Part shown: positions 10,671 through 20,036 of the stretch, in pieces
Position numbering within the stretch: position 1 is the stretch's first letter
How the letters are laid out: every line of letters begins with the position of its first letter
Source of the DNA: Gigaspora margarita
Lineage: Eukaryota; Glomeromycota; Glomeromycetes; Diversisporales; Gigasporaceae
Reading direction: 5' to 3'
DNA: 64,000 bases
Assembly (NCBI GenBank): GCA_009809945.1
Contig: WTPW01000307.1
Coordinates: forward strand, 66,058 to 130,057
The notes under the pieces: model-generated
What the model was told of the DNA's origin: nothing
Database searches by the model: none
Seen by the model: only the letters and a program-made list of their open reading frames with translations
Translations under genes and position numbers: made by a program

Positions 10671-11414
10671 TAAAATTACCACCTTCGTGATCGTCTCGAT
10701 GCAAGCTTTCGAATGGTACCAAAATCATCTCGATTGGACCGTTCTAGCTCATGCTAGTAAAACTGAATGATTGGTCCTTACAATTGCCCTACTGCGCCCA
10801 AATCTTATTGGTCAACTAATACTGCGCCACCCGTGACACAGAATATCGGACATTTCGAGTAATCCTAGACATTTGAGTTAATCACAGACATGTCTGTCAT
10901 TCTAGACATTTGGGACATAACAGTTTTAACAGTTATAATTAACATATCTAATATAGCTGATATTTAGGATATATCTAATATATTTATTATCTTTATTATA
11001 TTTATTATAGCCATTATATTTAGCATTAGCATATATCAAATATATCGATTATATAGATTTCATTATTTATTATTGTATTTATTTATATTAGCCAAACATG
11101 TATAAATACTCAAGGTTTTTCCTTTGCTACAAAGCAGAGTGAAGAATCTCTGGTTTATTGAATAAAATAGAAGTGAAGTAGTGTGTCTTCACTGAAATAC
11201 ATTTGATACAATTCTTAGTATCCTCATATACTATTAATTGTAGCCTCTTTCATAATTGCAAATCCCCCAAGCCTCTTTACAAAATACTGCCCAAATAACA
11301 GTATCCCTTCCGACCCTTGCATACCACAGTAATTAGTGTGAATTACATAAAGTGTCTCTCTGCATTAGTCACTCTAGTCTCTAGCATTTCTCTAAAGAGG
11401 TAGAAATCTAGGTT
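10627..11414 (+). mobile_element. Copia-like LTR candidate, copy 1 (fossil)
   Basis: A ~790-bp repeat shared with 60466-62850. It has a TATAAATAC box at about 11101, AATAAA near 11160, an end in TTGACA and then a TGGTAT motif typical of a copia primer-binding site. The left end does not start with an obvious TG, so the LTR assignment is likely but not certain. No associated pol gene is seen. This copy lacks the three insertions found in the second copy and so serves as their empty-site reference. Confidence 0.5.
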
Positions 11415-11423
11415 GACACTGGT

Positions 11424-12500
11424 ATGACAAAATCAACAAATCACTTGGATGATAGGTTTGAACTAACGAAAAATGGACAAAGCTATGTTAATCAGATTCA
11501 GCAGGGTTTAGTTTCAGATCTTTGTGTTTGGCACTGGGTTTTTTATTGTGCAGGTGATGGAAATTGTCAAAGAGTATATGGAGGATTCAGAGAATGTATA
11601 CTCAATTGCCTGAACTATCAAATGAAAAACAATTTAAAAAATAGCAATGACATGCATAAATGCAAAGTTTGTATAATTACCAAAGTTATGCTTAATATGG
11701 TCAAGGAAAGATTCCCTATTAAATTATATACAGAAGGTTAGCATATGCCTATAAACATTTCTATTTATCATAAATCAGCTATTATACATCTTAATCTTAG
11801 TAGAGCAATAAGGGATCAGGTTATTTTGATCGACATGCAGATGGATGTATAGCTAAAGAATTAAAACTCAAACTTTTAACTCTATTTAATGGTATATCAA
11901 GGGAACAATTAGAACAGCAAGAAAAATATGGTTTAATTTATATAGTAAACAAAAAAATTCAGCAGTTATTAGAACAAAATAATTGATATACTCGTGATGA
12001 TGTAGGTCCATGGACAATTTTACATGGTTTAGTTATAAATGAATTAAACAAAAAGGATTTGTCCTTTATTATCAATATAAGGATTGAAGTTTCCTTCAAA
12101 TTCACCAGAACATTATTATCAAGTTACTGTATATGATATATGTGGCTTGAACAAGCATGAGATCATAGTTCATTTTGTTTTGGTATTGATTCAAAGTATG
12201 ATCTTAATAATAATTGAGTACTGTTTATACTATCATGGTGGAAAATAATGGAAATTGGGTACACCTATAGGATTTGCATTATCTAACAAAGAGAATATGC
12301 ATACAATAAGCTTGTAGTTGAAGCAATAAAGGTGAATATACTTTGCAAAAATATAAATTGCAATCATCTATATGAATATATTGCACTACCTAATAATAAA
12401 GTCTTTAAATGTATATAGCCATGTGCAATTGAATTGAAACCTTTTGCAATAATGGACAAACATCGACTGATGCTTATGGAATAAAACCTGTTTTAAGTGT
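11424..12500 (+). pseudogene. Second decayed MULE transposase
   Basis: A different MULE from the one at 2-8 kb. The first part (11424-11741, an open 105-codon frame) has Cys and His spacing like a FLYWCH-type N-terminal finger and ends KERFPIKLYTEG. The middle (about 11820-12110) carries LKLKLLTLFNGISREQLEQQ and GPWTILHGLVINELNKK. The part from about 12090 to 12470 matches the catalytic core in several frames: SPEHYYQVTVYD, FGIDSKYDLN, a VENNGNWG-like step, and CNHLYEYIALPNNKVFKC. Several frameshifts and stops occur. Downstream it is cut by a hAT element at 12561. Non-functional. Confidence 0.6.
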
Positions 12501-12560
12501 CAGGCATCAAAAACGTAACTTTTAATAGTGCTTAGCACATGATACTCCTTTAATAGATAG

Positions 12561-14006
12561 TAGTGCTCCGAATCAGGTCAGGTCAACCCAAAAATTTTGA
12601 GTCGGGTTTGGGTCAGGTTCAGGTTGAAAAAATCTGATCCGAAAATTTCAGGTCGGGTTTGGGTCAGGTTTGGGTTGAACGTTAACCTGACCCAAACCCG
12701 ACCCGACACAACCCAAAAATTATTCAAATAAGAGATGCTCGAAATAAGCATTTTATGTTTTTTTTAAGGTTCTAATAGCAAATGCATATGTATTTTTAAA
12801 TAATATTTTCAATAAAACCTCAAAAGACAGTCAAGTATGCACCAATCAGATTTCATTTAGTGATCGAGTCATGGAAGATCCTCAATTTTGATTGTTAACA
12901 GGCACTGATTGGCAAATTTTGGCCTGCATTACATAATTGTTTACTAATTTCTGGCTGTAATTAACCTGATTTTTTCATTACAAAAATAGAAGGTTTTGGA
13001 AAATAATCCTGCATTATGAAAAAATTAACCCAGAAACAATTTTCACTTAATAGGCTCTGCGGTTTCATTAGCAAAATTTTGAGTAATTCCAGTCAAATTT
13101 TTTTGATCATTGCTCTTAGCCAATCAAAATCGAGGATCTGCTTGATGCGACAGCGAAGGTTATTGAGAAAGCTTAGATCAGGTATAACGAGAAAATCACA
13201 TTTTTTAAAAAATTATCGGTATGTAATTTGAAATTTCGGCTGAGACCACATTCTGCACTCTAATATAAAAAAATTCCTTGCAAAAATTCGATGCAAATAT
13301 CAAAATATTCTAATTTTTAATCTAACTTTAACATAGACTTTTTACTTTAAATATTATGCATATTGAAATTGGGTTGATTCTTCAAAGAGATCTGATCGGT
13401 GCATATTTATCGATCCCAGCTAATGATATTAAGATCCCTAGTAATGATATTATATACTTTTTTCGAAAATATCTCAGCAATTACCATCTAATCCATAACA
13501 TCGAATAAAACTAAAAAAGGTTTCATCGATTTTAGGTGGGCAGTTATCGGGCATTATTGATCAAAGTTTGGAAAAACTTAACTGCTGACTTTGTTTTAAT
13601 AATCGCCTGAATTCTTTTTGACTTTGAACGATAATATCTCAACAGCAAAATCGGTAATTTTTTTTTATATTAATTCCATGGATAAAAATAAAAAAACATT
13701 CATTAATTCTGAATATGCAATGTACGATTCTTACTGTAGTAGCCTGCTGAGTTTATAAGCATATGTGCTTAGATTTGATTAGCCAACTTCGATTATCATC
13801 GTTACATGAATTATTAAACGTTTAAGCGCAAGAAGGGCGATTGAATTCATTTTTTTAAAAAAATTTAATATATTAGCCCTAAAATTTCGGGTCGGGTTCG
13901 GTTCGGGTTGAAGCTCTAACCCGAAAGTTTTCAACCCGACCCGACCCGAAGTTTCGGGTCGGTTTCGGGTTGGCTCATAACCCGACCCGACACGTTCGGA
14001 GCACTA
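12561..14006. mobile_element. Non-autonomous hAT element with CCCGACCC subterminal repeats
   Basis: 1446 bp between 8-bp duplications ATAGATAG (12553-12560, 14007-14014). Ends are TAGTGCTCCGAA and TTCGGAGCACTA. About 150 bp inside each end is packed with GGGTCGGGTTxGGGT or its complement, the dense subterminal transposase-site pattern typical of hAT. The interior has no transposase. It holds a MITE-like segment (12861-13160) and ATATCTC-type recurrent words at 13440-13650. Confidence 0.9.
12861..13160. mobile_element. MITE-like segment inside the hAT element
   Basis: Weak inverted ends (TGATCGAGTCATGGAAGATC on the left; GATCCTCGATTTTGATTGGC in reverse from the right) enclose core words shared with other MITEs here (GTTTCATTAGCAAAATTTTG, CTGATTGGCAAATTTT). 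The boundaries are a guess. Confidence 0.35.
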
Positions 14007-14048
14007 ATAGATAGTATAAGATGTTTTTTTTATCTATTGCAAAGCAAT

Positions 14049-14420
14049 TGTTCTTGTTCTTGCACTTGCGTTTGCATTTGTTCTTGCATTTGCACTTGTT
14101 CTTAAACTTGAGACCTTTATATAAACCGTTTTCCAATTCATGAAACATTTGATTACTTTTTTTAGCTATTTTTTCGCTCAAAATATTTGTAGTAATCAAT
14201 TAAAAGAAGCAAATTTGAAAAAATTCATGTTTCACGATTTTAAGAGAGTTTTTAAGGCGTTAAAAAAACATTGATATAAGCCTTATTTTGGTGTACCAAG
14301 TTAGAGTACTTGATTAGCCAGTGGAATAGACTGACATCTGCGCTCTGATATAAGCATTATTTTAGTGTGACCACGTTAGAATATTTGATTGACCAATGGA
14401 ACAAAGCGACATTTGTGTTT
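14049..14420. repeat. TTGTTC/TTGCAC hexamer run and a 75-bp duplication
   Basis: At 14049-14110, TTGTTCTTGCACTTGCGTTT-type hexamers. At 14273-14420, two tandem ~75-bp units beginning GATATAAGC(C/A)TTATTTTxG and containing TTGATTxxCCAxTGGAA. No coding sequence. Confidence 0.55.
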
Positions 14421-14691
14421 TAATATTAAGAAGCTATATTAGGACCGATTATCCTTTGGTCCATCCTAAAAAGAACTGAAATGATCTGATCCTTGGATGG
14501 ACCTAAGGACCATCAGTTTAGACCAGTGATTAACAGCACTAGGCTTTATCAAAAATTAGTAAATAAATATACTTTGGTAATGTTTAGTGGTGGTCCACGA
14601 GTCTACCCTGCAAAGCTTTTTATGCTAATTGTGTTAGTTTATAACTCGTATAGTATTGAGTTGGTGAATGTGCATGAGCCATTAAAAATCG

Positions 14692-14874
14692 TTATCCGAC
14701 ATGTCTTATGTGAACACCGAACGATTTTTGTGTAAGTTATTCGGCCACCTCCTAATTCAATACACAAATTTTCATCATCTCTTAAGAGGTGAATGAAAAT
14801 TTGTGTATTTGTATTAGGAGGCCGAATAAGTTACACAAAAATCGTTTAGTGTTCACATAAGGCATGTCGGATAA
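14692..14874. mobile_element. 183-bp foldback (hairpin) element
   Basis: Two ~90-bp arms meet at about 14782. The left arm starts GTTATCCGACATGTCTTATG and contains CGATTTTTGTGTAAGTTATT and GGCCACCTCCTAAT. The right arm is its near-exact reverse complement with only a few mismatches. Such low divergence means a recent origin. No duplication was identified. Confidence 0.7.
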
Positions 14875-14879
14875 GCGTA

Positions 14880-16098
14880 TTATTGGTCAAATCGTGGCTG
14901 ATAATGCTGATTTCTTCACAGCAGATACTGTGTCCTTCGGCCACATCATAAAACAGTATCCTAGTGAATAATCAGTTATCATCCACAACATGACCAATAA
15001 CAAGTACTTACCGGTGCTGCTAATAACAATCAGGAATTGAAAATTAGAATTAGTCCTTGAATTTGATTTTATTAATTTAATTTCTTAAATTCAACTTTAG
15101 GTAGTCAAATTTTATTTTTTATTTTACATGTAAATAGGGTGGATAGAAAAAAAATTTGGCTTTTGGTCTCAAAATTTTTAGTACAGTACATAGTGAATTG
15201 TAAAATTCTTCATATGTAATAAAATAAATGGCTGCGCGACATAGTCGTGCAAAACCAAGAATTAACATATAATTGATAATAAGTTCAAAAAATAAAAAAA
15301 ATTTATTAATTTATGTATTTAAATAATTTCAAAATTCTAAATTGACATGTCATTTTTTGTTAGATGACTTGGATTAAAATTTTAATGTAATGCGACAAAA
15401 TCAGGAACGGAGGAATATGTTGTATACGAAATTTAAGAAGAGAAGTAGAAATTGAGTTGTGCTAATCAGACTTAGAAGTATAGAAATCATACTATAAACT
15501 TGTTATAATCGTAATTGCTTATAACTTTTTGTTAACTTATTATAATTACAACAATTTATGACATTTTATGCCTGCATCTTCAATCAGGCAATTTTGACTC
15601 TAAGATGTATTAGATTAGTTCATTTGTTAGCTGAACGAGGTGAAAGCCTTTCAAATCTTTAGGAAATTTTCGGAAACGCCCTGTTCGACTGATTCAGACA
15701 TTAAGTTGCGTATTCAGAAATTATACCTAAATCAGGCTTAATGTCTGGATGCCAAAATCTTTGTAAAAAATGACTTTTTAAATGCAGTAAAAATTTTTGC
15801 TCAAAATTTTGTAACGGGAGCCTCAGTATATTTATTTCATTAAATTATGAAATTATATGTTAAAAAAATTAATTATGAAGCAACTTAATGTGATAGTTAC
15901 CTTCTTAATGTATAAAGCTTATTTATATACAAACTAAAATACATCATAATATATGTATCATAACAAATATTTCAAATGCAAAAACACGGATTCGCCTATT
16001 AGTATCACCAACAAATTAAAAACGTCATTCGGCTATTTATAATATGAGATCATTTGGACGAATATAATATTATGAACTTATTCCACGCTCCTAATTGT
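14880..16098. other. Intergenic sequence without a recognisable gene
   Basis: AT-rich sequence of ordinary complexity with no convincing open frame on either strand and no clear repeat ends. Confidence 0.35.
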
Positions 16099-16225
16099 TC
16101 ACTCATGACCTTTTTTACTGTTATTCTCACGGTTGATATTTTCACTGCTGATATTTTCACAGATTTTAAGTCCGCCGTGAAAATATCAACCGTGAGATTA
16201 ACAGTAAAAAAAAGTCATGGGTGAA
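16099..16225. mobile_element. 127-bp foldback element
   Basis: Arms of about 50 bp: TTCACTCATGACC, then TTTTTTACTGTTATTCTCAC, GGTTGATATTTTCAC, with the reverse complement ending GTCATGGGTGAA. The loop contains a partial third copy of TGATATTTTCAC. Confidence 0.65.
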
Positions 16226-16250
16226 AATTAAGACCCGTGAGAATAAATCA

Positions 16251-16396
16251 GTTATTCCATGTATTTGTCGTCGATATCATCAAAACATCATGGGCAGCTG
16301 AGATATCATGCATGATTGCGGCTGCGCCACAATCATGCATGATATCTCAGCTGCTCATGATGTTTTAATGATATCTATGATAAAACATGGAATAAC
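16251..16396. mobile_element. 146-bp foldback element
   Basis: Begins 26 bases after the previous hairpin. The arms of about 70 bp start GTTATTCCATGTATTTGTCG, contain GGCAGCTGAGATATCATGCA, and are nearly perfect reverse complements with a short GC-rich apex near 16323 (GCGGCTGCGCC). It has the size and pairing of a hairpin MITE or a small-RNA precursor. Confidence 0.65.
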
Positions 16397-16668
16397 TATT
16401 ACTAAAACGATTCCATACACAGTTGCACTGGTATTAAAAGCTCAATTTCTGAAAGGACAAATGGACTTGAACTTGTTCTATATTTATCAATCAGAGCTCT
16501 ATAATGTTTGTCTCCAATTTTTTGGTTAAAACAAGTATTAGAAAATGGAGTAATGGGTACGGTTATTGTTATTGTATATGAGATTGGAAAAATGCCGCCT
16601 TACTACTTCTGTACTTACAGGAACTTTGCTTTGAATGGACAGCTATACAGATCTAACACACTATATAT

Positions 16669-16884
16669 CTAACAATAATCATGTAGGGAAATCGAAAACT
16701 TTCTATCGTACATAGTTTCCTTATGCTTGCTTGGGTAATCACATTTCAAGTCACAACAAGCCTCAACATTAATATAAGCCGTAATAAATCTTGGAAATAA
16801 AGAATTTACAACAGGTCTTATATTTGTTGGCGCATCAAAAGTTCGTACACTAACTGATCTTTTCGATAGTACCTTACCCTTACT
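16669..16884 (-). pseudogene. Unrecognised open segment, possibly a terminal exon
   Basis: A 71-codon minus-strand frame open from 16884 to a stop at 16669-16671. It has real amino-acid variety: SVRTFDAPTNIRPVVNSLFP, then RFITAYINVEACCDLKCDYP and a C-terminal SKHKETMYDRKF. A stop lies just upstream in frame, so if genic it would be a last exon entered through a 3' splice site. No convincing upstream exon was found on the minus strand. Family unknown. Confidence 0.3.
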
Positions 16885-16889
16885 TTAAC

Positions 16890-17700
16890 TGATTACAACA
16901 ATAGGGCAAAGCACGCGTTTACAAAAAACTTACAATTTTTTTTTATAAATTTATTATTAATGTAACTAAGAGCTAAAATCAATTATAAAATTTAAATTCT
17001 AATTTTAATAATTAAGGAGGGCCGTTTTTCTGGTTATATATTAAATTAAAGTTGTTGATTGCTAATACTACTCTATAAAATAATTCCAATGTAAAACTAC
17101 AGGTAAACACTAATGTCCATAATTTTCATTATACGTAATAATATTATGTAAACATTTTGTTTTTATTCTTCTAAACCTTATATTTATCAATTCATTAATA
17201 TTCTAATGGATTTACATCGAAGAATCTAATAATTAAAAAAAAAATTGCAGATTCAAGCAGATAAATGAAATGTATATGACTTCAATCTTAATTATTCATG
17301 GAATGCTAGCATACATCAAATATAGAAAAGCATTAGTAGATGGATGTATTTTTAAATCAAATGAAGAGAAAAGATTAGTATACGCACTTTACAGAAACAT
17401 TACGTCAACTATATATACTTTTTCTGACTTACAGAAACGTTACTAGATGCATTTAAATCTTTTAACATCAAATAAAATTTTGAAATGAAGAAGGCAGAAC
17501 ATTAACGGATGTACCTTGTAAGCATATTGTTCTAATTTTATTGAATCTTGGTTACAAGATTATTACGTAATTCTTGTATTAAAGTTGTCTTAAAAGTCAT
17601 TAATACTTAATAAAATAAGATTTTTATTAAATAAACTGTGTGGCAATGTATGTATCTGTACAGTACAATACATCAATTGTCGTCGTTAGCCAAACTTTGG
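16890..17700. other. Intergenic sequence without a recognisable gene
   Basis: AT-rich. A short motif ACTTACAGAAACxTTAC occurs twice (17390-17450). Nothing else. Confidence 0.35.
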
Positions 17701-17730
17701 GAAACCCTGCAAAAATAAATAGGTTGATCC

Positions 17731-18060
17731 TTAAATAAAACAGATAAAAAAAAAACAAGAAATAACTTGTACGTACGTATTACAAGCGCTTTTGGACTTA
17801 TGCATAACGATAATGTATAAGAAGCACAAATAATAGAAAGGCGATGTCATGTGAAAGGCTATAAATGTGTATAAAATTTCACTGCTGGGTGAAATGTCAT
17901 TAGAATACCTAAAATTACGTAATAATACTGGTTCACTATCTCGATCGCTAGAAAAACGCATCTCGTAATTTGCCTAATGCAACCAGATTTTCTTTATTAC
18001 CAGAGTTTTTTAGTCTATCACCACGGGTAAATCTGTTAGGGATACTAATTTAGAGATGGA
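17731..18060 (-). other. Possible exon fragments, low confidence
   Basis: Two short minus-strand frames of mixed composition overlap here: one at 17731-17961 beginning MRFSSDRDSEPVLLRNFRYS, and one just upstream reading RGDRLKNSGNKENLVALGKL. Neither matches a family I know and they do not form a clear spliced gene. They could be chance frames. Confidence 0.2.
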
Positions 18061-18316
18061 TCAGCCTAACCCAGCCCATTCTAGTCTCTAATAAAACTGG
18101 TTTATTAGTTTTTTAATGCTTTTAATCTAATTTTAGTTCCTGTAAAATATAGTCGTGAGGCCTATTAAAAGATTATTCTTATTCTATATTTCCAAATCTT
18201 AAACTTAAAAAATGTATCTCAAAAGTTTTAAAATTTCATACTAAAATTCAGCCGTAAAATTTTTTTCTAGGGATGCAAGTGTTTTAAAACAATGCTGTAT
18301 AAAATTTATTTAATCA

Positions 18317-18395
18317 TTACAGTGATAATATATATTTAATCTTTACAGTGATAATGTATATTTAATTTTTACAATGATAATATATATTTAAGTTA
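18317..18395. repeat. 28-bp tandem repeat, three units
   Basis: Three copies of a unit reading TTACAGTGATAATATATATT TAATCTT with small changes. Confidence 0.65.
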
Positions 18396-18589
18396 TTTAT
18401 ACTTTAGTTTGCAATGACATCGCCGCGCAGTTACAAACTTTCGAAAAGATTAATATTATTACGTTAAAAAAATTAGTCATTCCATACATTGTTAATCAAT
18501 TGATTAAAGAAACATCAATTTCAAAGTTGTTTTTTATATAAACTAAAAGGTAAAAAGGGGTATTATGACGCAATTAAGAAAAATTTTGT

Positions 18590-18815
18590 CGTAAAATATG
18601 AACCATTGGCTCGCATCGAACGATTTTGGTACCAATCGATTCTTCTTGATGAATCGAATTATTAATACTAATAGCGTTCGAACGATAAAGTTAAAAGGGG
18701 TATTTCGAGATCCATGGATCAGAATATAATGATTTTATCATCATTCGAATCGATCGATGAGACAAATTGAATGGTAGTAAAATCATTCGATTTTGATAAG
18801 TTATTTTGAGATATT
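18590..18815. repeat. Recurrent ATATCTC/GATTTxGATGAT sequence
   Basis: On the minus strand from 18815: an ATATCTC word, then AAAATCGAATGATTTTACTA CC, then CTCATCGATCGATTCGAATG. A second GAATCGATTGGTACCAAAAT block lies at about 18625. These match in order the words found in the foldback elements at 39.1, 53.5 and 56.2 kb and in the LTRs at 10.7 and 60.5 kb. No element ends were identified. Confidence 0.4.
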
Positions 18816-18833
18816 GCAACAGTACCATAATAC

Positions 18834-19173
18834 CAGGGATTGTGGCATGGCAAAAAAATTTGGATGCCATAGGGCACGCCACTTAACAATTTCATGCCAG
18901 GATGCCATCCTGGCATACCAATGGCACATTATCATATCAACTCATCTAAAACCCCAGATAGTTCACAATCTCTAAATTTCCCGACAATCTTGTTCATATT
19001 TTATGTTCGTTGACTATCCATTATTCCAAAATTTCCTGACAATAAATGTACGCATATATTGATTATATATAAGTGGCATGCCTATATCTATTTTCTTTTA
19101 AGACTTGCCCTATGTCATGCCATCCTTGGCATGCCATGGTGGTATGCCCGTGACCACCGTGCCACACTCCCTA
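18834..19173. mobile_element. hAT-type MITE with TGGCATGCCA repeats
   Basis: 340 bp between perfect 8-bp duplications CATAATAC (18826-18833, 19174-19181). Ends are CAGGGATTGTGGCATGG and, in reverse from the right, TAGGGAGTGTGGCACGG, close to the hAT terminal consensus. GGCATGCC-like palindromic words cluster inside both ends (18846-18930, 19073-19170). No coding sequence. Confidence 0.9.
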
Positions 19174-19332
19174 CATAATACCCATACCCATACCTATAGC
19201 TCATTTTTGCATATGTACTTACGTACTTTCTCATTTACAATCACCAACAATAATTGTTAGTTGTAAATGACAACTTAAAATTCATTGAGGAAGATTAAAG
19301 TTCTGAGATTTAATATCCCAATATAGTTAATA

Positions 19333-19506
19333 CAGTCAACTCCCGCAATAGTCACATGCTAAAATCAGCATTTTATGGGCCTATTGCGAAATTGTGACTA
19401 AAGCGAGAAAGAATTTATATAGTTTATATGATCAGATAAATAAAATTAAGGTGACTATAGCGCGATTGTGACTATAGCGAGATGTGACTATTGCGGGAGT
19501 CGACTG
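19333..19506. mobile_element. pogo/Tc1-mariner-type MITE, copy 2
   Basis: 174 bp, TA-flanked (19331-19332, 19507-19508). Ends are CAGTCAACTCCCGCAATAGT and the matching GACTATTGCGGGAGTCGACTG. It is nearly identical to 5244-5417, differing mostly by C-to-T or G-to-A transitions in that copy. It lies about 530 bp upstream of the transporter start codon. Confidence 0.9.
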
Positions 19507-19508
19507 TA

Positions 19509-20036
19509 CATTGTAAAACCTAAATAATTTCAAAACATAAGATTTTATATAGTCATATTGTTTGTTTATGAATTGATGTGTGCGAGTATTACAAAGTAAA
19601 CAACCAATTAGAAAATAAACACCAATTAAGTTAAAAAATCAGATGTATTCTTAAAAAATATTCAGGTTTTTCGATGAAGATAATAATAAACTAAGTTAGC
19701 CTTAACAACCAAATATATAATATATAATGATATCTTCTCGTTACGATAAATTCTAAATCAGAAATCGAAGTAGTTTATTGTACTTGAGTAACAATTTTGT
19801 TCCATGATTTTGATTAATTGGCCAATTTAATTTGGATTTAAAATAATGCATTTATGCAAGTCAATAACTCGATCATCTCATGTTACAGTAATAATAGAAA
19901 ATGAATTGTAACCCTCATCAAAGTTGTAGACAATTTGACACAATTAAAGTTTAAACCATGTACATACTGATAAAATATTTTTCCGGGTTTTGTATAAAGA
20001 TAAAAAGGACAACTGATTTCTTTGTTCCTTAACGCA
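19509..20036 (+). promoter_or_regulatory. Upstream region of the transporter gene
   Basis: AT-rich leader between the MITE and the start codon. No strong TATA box or recognisable operator stands out; the assignment rests on position only. Confidence 0.3.

Noticed and set aside
10627-11414. Terminal inverted repeat of the MULE that starts at 11424
   Set aside because: The same ~790 bp recurs at 60.5-62.9 kb in the same orientation without this MULE, and has TATA, AATAAA and a primer-site-like motif, so an LTR fits better.
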